A stretch of DNA of 46,936 bases from Candidatus Omnitrophota bacterium. Lineage in GTDB: Bacteria > Omnitrophota > Gorgyraeia > 2-01-FULL-45-10. Position numbers and translations under genes: made by a program. The notes under the pieces were generated by a model. That model was not told the DNA's origin. It saw only the letters and a list, made by a program, of their open reading frames with translations, and made no database searches. Below, piece by piece: positions 42,593 to 46,936 of the stretch. The stretch's first letter is position 1, and the number at the start of each line of letters is the position of its first letter. The stretch covers positions 70,385 to 117,320 of the forward strand of contig PLNN01000017.1 of the NCBI GenBank assembly GCA_003142795.1, in the 5' to 3' direction.

Positions 42593-44233
42593 ATGCCGCC
42601 AGGTAACCCGACGTATGTCTGGATCGCAGCGCGCGCGCGCAACGCGCTGAGGCGCCGTGCGTTGGTGAGCACGGTGAGCGGGGCCGCCTTTGTCTGCGCA
42701 TTGATCGGGTTGATACTGATTCCGCGCGAGACTACGCGATTGGTACACATCGCGAGCCAGCATCCCACCGAGAAGTCAGCCGATACGTCGGCCGCCGCTG
42801 ATGCCCTGATACTCGCACGGACATCAATACAGCAGGCGGACTCGGCGCTCGCCGCCGCTCGTCGAGTCGTGGCGTTGCAACAACAGTCGGTCGTAGCTCC
42901 GCAGGATACGTTATCGCCCGCATTGCGCGCGGAGCGTGATTCGCTCACCACGCTGCTCACCTCACTCAACACGGCGATGGCGCGCGCCGCAGAGTCTCCG
43001 TTGCCGCCTGCGTTCAGATCGCTCGGCACATCGCCAGCGCTGGCGGGGGACCAGCGGATTTCGGTATGGCTGGATTCGTTGGATCAGGTTGACAAGCTTC
43101 GCGCACCGTTCGGCGCGCTTGGCGCTGGTGATCCGATATACGTCGCGCTTACCGCACGAGTGAACGAGCTCGGCCGTTCGATCCGTGATGCAGCGTCCGA
43201 GAAGCGGTCCGAGCTACGTGCGCGCATTGCGCCGCTTGCCGTACCGTCGCCGATTGTGACGCTGCAGACAACTCATGTGGATACGACAGGGTTCGTCAGC
43301 GCTCGCGTAAGCGCAACGCGGGAATTTCTACTGGCGCGCCAGAGGCTCGACTCGTTGCGGCATACAAACGCGAGGATCGATACAGCGGCGACGCAAGCGC
43401 GTGCCGTGGCAAATGTCGGGGCGCCACCAATAGCGATGCTCGGTGCAGCGCTGGTGATTGCGCTAGCAGTTGGATTTTCGGTCGTCTTTGTTGGGGAGGT
43501 GCGGCATCCGCGTGTCGCGCACATGCGTGAAGGGGAGGCGGTGTCCAATGTACGCGTGTTGAGCGTGATTCAATCGAGCAGTGTTGTGGAACGTGCGCGG
43601 CGGCAATCGGATGTTGAAGCACCACCGTTGATCGACATAACATCGGAGAATTATCGGACGTTGTATCTGCACCTAGCCGCGACCGAGGCGAGTGTGCCGA
43701 TCATAACTCTGACGGGCGATATTCTTCCGGTCGTTGCGACCGTGGCAGCGAACCTTGCGGCGGTCGCGGCTTACGAAGCGCGCAGCACGCTGCTGGTCGA
43801 CGGCGATCCATCGACGAGCGCGATTGCATCGGTATTGCGGATCGAGTCTGATCCGGGATTGAATGGCGTGCTGAGCGAGCGCGTGGAGCTCGCGGCGGCG
43901 ATTGTTACGACGACAATCGGCCGTGATCGGCCGCTGGATGTGTTACCCAGCGGACACGGGCGGGTTGGTACGGCAACACCGGAGGCTGTGCAAAAGCTGC
44001 ACGACACGCTGGCGCGGATGGAGCGCCGGTATGACTTCATAGTTATCGCGGTGCCGTCGAGCTATGCCCAGTTGGCGGCCAATACGATAATTCCGGCGCC
44101 TGACGTGATTGTGTGCGCGCAGGTTGGTGTGACGGAGATCGCGAATCTGCGCGCGGCCGTGAAGGGGTTACGCGCGGCCGGGAAGGTAGTGCACGGAATA
44201 GTGCTCTGGGACGACGAGGCTCCACGGCTTTAA
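42593..44233 (+). CDS. Wzz/Wzc-like membrane protein with degenerate ATPase domain
   Basis: This 546-residue protein has a helix at about 25-45, a long Ala/Arg/Gln-rich coiled-coil extracytoplasmic region (about 60-270), a second helix (MLGAALVIALAVGFSVVFV) and a cytoplasmic domain. That is the layout of Wzc-type chain-length regulators with a BY-kinase. The cytoplasmic domain keeps the Walker A' -like STLLVDGDPS and the VAANLAAVAAYEAR helix, but where Walker A should be (GxxxxGKST) it reads TGDILPVVATVAANLA, without Gly-Lys-Ser. It has no Tyr cluster at the C-terminus. It is probably a pseudokinase regulating surface polysaccharide; no other glycan genes adjoin. Confidence 0.7.
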   Translation: MPPGNPTYVWIAARARNALRRRALVSTVSGAAFVCALIGLILIPRETTRLVHIASQHPTEKSADTSAAADALILARTSIQQADSALAAARRVVALQQQSVVAPQDTLSPALRAERDSLTTLLTSLNTAMARAAESPLPPAFRSLGTSPALAGDQRISVWLDSLDQVDKLRAPFGALGAGDPIYVALTARVNELGRSIRDAASEKRSELRARIAPLAVPSPIVTLQTTHVDTTGFVSARVSATREFLLARQRLDSLRHTNARIDTAATQARAVANVGAPPIAMLGAALVIALAVGFSVVFVGEVRHPRVAHMREGEAVSNVRVLSVIQSSSVVERARRQSDVEAPPLIDITSENYRTLYLHLAATEASVPIITLTGDILPVVATVAANLAAVAAYEARSTLLVDGDPSTSAIASVLRIESDPGLNGVLSERVELAAAIVTTTIGRDRPLDVLPSGHGRVGTATPEAVQKLHDTLARMERRYDFIVIAVPSSYAQLAANTIIPAPDVIVCAQVGVTEIANLRAAVKGLRAAGKVVHGIVLWDDEAPRL

Positions 44234-44246
44234 ATGCATCCGCGTG

Positions 44247-44921
44247 CTACGGAATCGCCAATACCTTGTGGAACTGGCGCGGCTGTTTCCCGTTTAATGG
44301 CGTGAGGGTGAGCACGCTGTCGGCGACGGTGAACCGCGCAATGGCGGGGAGTTGAAAGGTTTGGTCGTTGGAGAGATGTAGCGTGTCGGCGCGGACAGTG
44401 TACTTGCCGTGTTCGTCTCCAACCTGTGCGCGCACGTGCATCGTTCCGTCGGCGCCGAATACGTAGTGTGCGGCAGTGCCGCTGCTCACTCGGATCGCCC
44501 AGTCGCCGATGATTGACGAAGTCGCCGCCGGTCGTCCGGAGCGATGTAGCACGCGCGCGGGTGCGCCGGCGCGCTCGTGTACCGTGAGCGAATCGCCAAG
44601 GATTGTGAACGTTGCGGTGTCGGTGTTTGTAACACCGACAGTTGGCAGGGTTACGGTCTCGATCAACTGATTGCCGTCAACGCGGTAGCTACCGTCAACG
44701 GCGAGTGCCGAGGCGAGGTCGAACGTGCCGTCGGGATCGAACCGGAATGTCTGGACAACACCGTTTGGAAGCGGTACGTCAGCGCGCCATGCACCTGTGA
44801 TGCCTGGTGAGGACACCTGAGCGCTAGCCGATGCGGCGACAAATATTGGCACTACGAGTGGGGCTAGGAGTAGCGCCAAAATGGTCGTGCGGAGAAATGA
44901 TTGGGACTTTATTGGCGACAT
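44247..44921 (-). CDS. Secreted two-repeat hypothetical protein
   Basis: A signal peptide (TTILALLLAPLVVPIFVAASASAQ) precedes two similar beta-rich modules: GAWRADVPLPNGVVQTFRFDPDG...GSYRVDGNQLIETV and GDWAIRVSSGTAAHYVFGADG...GKYTVRADTLHLS. Each is a G-x-W start, an FxxDG turn and a G-x-Y-x-V strand, as in lipocalin-like or META-like stress-sensing domains. The product is about 224 residues. The gene is convergent with the Wzc-like gene. I do not recognise a named family. Confidence 0.65.
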   Translation of the reverse strand: MSPIKSQSFLRTTILALLLAPLVVPIFVAASASAQVSSPGITGAWRADVPLPNGVVQTFRFDPDGTFDLASALAVDGSYRVDGNQLIETVTLPTVGVTNTDTATFTILGDSLTVHERAGAPARVLHRSGRPAATSSIIGDWAIRVSSGTAAHYVFGADGTMHVRAQVGDEHGKYTVRADTLHLSNDQTFQLPAIARFTVADSVLTLTPLNGKQPRQFHKVLAIP

Positions 44922-45079
44922 CACAATGCGAGCGGTGTGGCTGAGGGCGTTGTCGGATGTTGGAACGGATGACGTGAGAAAAAGACGATCGAGCTGGGAC
45001 TGATGAAACAGTAAGGGTCGTATGCGGGCGCGGCTGGATTCGCGCCTTACGCGGTACGGTCCGTGCAGGCAAGCCCCGC

Positions 45080-45214
45080 ATGAGCAAAATCCTACGCGGG
45101 CTTGCGGCCGGCTACGGCGCCAAAAAGCTGGGGGGCGGTGGGTGTGGGTGCGGCACCATTGTCATATTCATAATTCTCTGGCTGGTGCTGGGTCACTTCG
45201 GAATATTCAAGTAA
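45080..45214 (+). CDS. Small glycine-rich membrane protein (44 aa)
   Basis: It starts MSKILRGLAAGYGAKKLGGG, then a Cys-Gly cluster (GCGCG) and one hydrophobic helix (TIVIFIILWLVLGHF). The A-x-K-K-L-G-G-G pattern before a single helix recurs, as I recall, in small conserved membrane proteins of several phyla. It is 18 bases upstream of the fRMsr gene, on the same strand. Function unknown. The 155 bases before it show nothing. Confidence 0.55.
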   Translation: MSKILRGLAAGYGAKKLGGGGCGCGTIVIFIILWLVLGHFGIFK

Positions 45215-45232
45215 CTCTGCTAGCTTTGACGA

Positions 45233-45718
45233 ATGGCGGAAGTCACACTGGATCTGCGCGGGGTCCCCAAACCCCAGGCGTATGGAGAGCTGGCGGGTCA
45301 GATCAATGCCGTGCTCGACGGGATTGACGATGAAATAGCGGAGATGGCGACTGTTAGCTCGCTGATTCACAACGCGTTTGGGTTTTTGTGGACCGGTTTC
45401 TACCGCGTAGTGACGCCAGATGTGTTAATGCGTGTTGGCCCGTATCAGGGTACACTCGGCTGCCTGGAGATATCATTCGGGCGTGGTGTCTGCGGCGCGG
45501 CAGCGGCGGAGCGCCGCTCGATAATAGTACGCGACGTGAACGAGTTCGCCGATCATATAGCATGTGATGCGCGCTCGCGGTCGGAGATCGTGCTTCCTGT
45601 GAAGAACGCGCGCGGCGAGTTGATCGCGGTATTCGACGTTGATTCGGAGAGCGTCGGGACGTTCGATGCTGACGATGAGCGCGGGCTGACTACGATTCTC
45701 TCGCGGTTCGCTCGCTAG
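45233..45718 (+). CDS. msrC: Free methionine-R-sulfoxide reductase (GAF-type)
   Basis: This 161-residue GAF-domain protein reduces free Met-(R)-sulfoxide. The three catalytic cysteines are Cys77 (GCLEI), Cys87 (GVCG) and Cys111 (HIACD), with spacing 10 and 24, the same as in the E. coli enzyme. The pocket motifs FLWTGFYR, SEIVLPV and VFDVDS are all present. With msrA 17 kb away it shows both protein-bound and free Met-sulfoxide repair in this genome. Confidence 0.94.
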   Translation: MAEVTLDLRGVPKPQAYGELAGQINAVLDGIDDEIAEMATVSSLIHNAFGFLWTGFYRVVTPDVLMRVGPYQGTLGCLEISFGRGVCGAAAAERRSIIVRDVNEFADHIACDARSRSEIVLPVKNARGELIAVFDVDSESVGTFDADDERGLTTILSRFAR

Positions 45719-45820
45719 GCGAAAAGGAATGCCGTAGCACCGACTACGCCCATGATAATCGCCAGGGATACACCGTAAGCCAGCTTGCCTGTGGTAGCTG
45801 CGATACCCTGACCATAGACG
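45715..45820 (-). pseudogene. Possible C-terminal remnant with one membrane helix
   Basis: Just behind the tandem repeat, the minus-strand frame reads a protein-like end: GQGIAATTGKLAYGVSLAIIMGVVGATAF and stop, with one good hydrophobic helix. No own start or ribosome site is seen. Beyond the repeat the same strand, in another frame, encodes a zinc-ribbon-like GRTCLNCGTLL. This could be a gene split by repeat-length change, or chance. Confidence 0.2.
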
Positions 45821-45898
45821 GTGAGCAGCACCAGGTGAGCAGCACCAGGTGAGCAGCACCAGGTGAGCAGCACCAGGTGAGCAGCACCAGGTGAGCAG
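45821..45898. repeat. 14-bp tandem repeat, 5.6 copies
   Basis: The unit GTGAGCAGCACCAG is repeated perfectly five times (from 45821) plus 8 bases of a sixth copy. There are no spacers, so it is not a CRISPR. Because 14 is not a multiple of 3, copy-number change would shift any reading frame crossing it. Confidence 0.97.
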
Positions 45899-45946
45899 AG
45901 TCCCACAGTTCAGGCAGGTGCGGCCCTGCGCTGGAGAAGATGCCTG

Positions 45947-46936
<990 letters not shown>

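Noticed and set aside
42593-44233. Functional BY-type tyrosine kinase
   Set aside because: The Walker A lysine and serine are missing and there is no C-terminal Tyr cluster, so I do not call it a kinase.
45821-45898. CRISPR-like array
   Set aside because: The 14-bp copies are directly adjacent without spacers, so it is a plain tandem repeat.

Overview
The window looks like two unrelated bacterial genomes joined inside one gene. From base 1 to about 26.0 kb every gene is on the minus strand. The DNA is moderately AT-rich, uses ATA and AGG/AGA codons freely and has strong Shine-Dalgarno sites. From about 26.05 kb to the end the DNA is GC-rich, uses GCG/CGC/GTG/TCG codons, and carries genes on both strands. 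The left part encodes a diderm bacterium (porins, SPOR protein, DUF2490 protein); its gene content and compact proteins suggest an uncultured lineage such as Omnitrophota. The right part resembles Gemmatimonadota (many secreted M28/M16 peptidases, cupredoxin lipoprotein, compact his operon). Both lineage names are inferences from gene content and composition, not from a search.

Left part, in transcription order (right to left): a phosphate-starvation island (phoB C-terminal half, phoR, two small ORFs, a beta-barrel porin, pstS-pstC-pstA-pstB, a small lipoprotein, phoU and a DUF2490 outer-membrane protein); a response regulator-diguanylate cyclase; a LOG-family protein coupled to feoA-feoB; a FAD-dependent oxidoreductase and a large membrane glycosyltransferase; a COG4705 membrane protein, an ACR3 arsenite exporter, miaB, a TPR-SPOR envelope protein, miaA and hflX in one tightly overlapping run; then the CIRCE-controlled hrcA-grpE-dnaK heat-shock operon. 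A candidate Pho box array with 11-bp periodicity sits just upstream of a -10 element in front of the porin/pst genes.

Right part: the N-terminal half of a KdpE/OmpR-type receiver (fused in frame to the left genome's PhoB), hexose-6-phosphate mutarotase, msrA, two small conserved proteins, murB, a divergent M28 peptidase followed by a catalytic/non-catalytic pair of M16 peptidases, a truncated OprB-like porin, and a full histidine operon read right to left as hisG-D-C-H-A-B-F-N-IE. The his operon is preceded by a leader ORF containing HHALHHLH, an intrinsic terminator and an alternative pairing arm, which together form a classical His attenuator, with a candidate promoter and a perfect TGTGA-N6-TCACA palindrome upstream. 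Beyond it lie a cupredoxin lipoprotein, a Wzz/Wzc-like membrane protein that has lost its Walker A motif, a secreted two-repeat protein, a 44-residue membrane protein, free methionine-R-sulfoxide reductase, a 14-bp tandem repeat, and ispG cut by the window edge.

No rRNA, tRNA, CRISPR array, transposase or phage gene was recognised. The most important caution is the junction near 25.97-26.05 kb, which is best read as an assembly chimera until shown otherwise.
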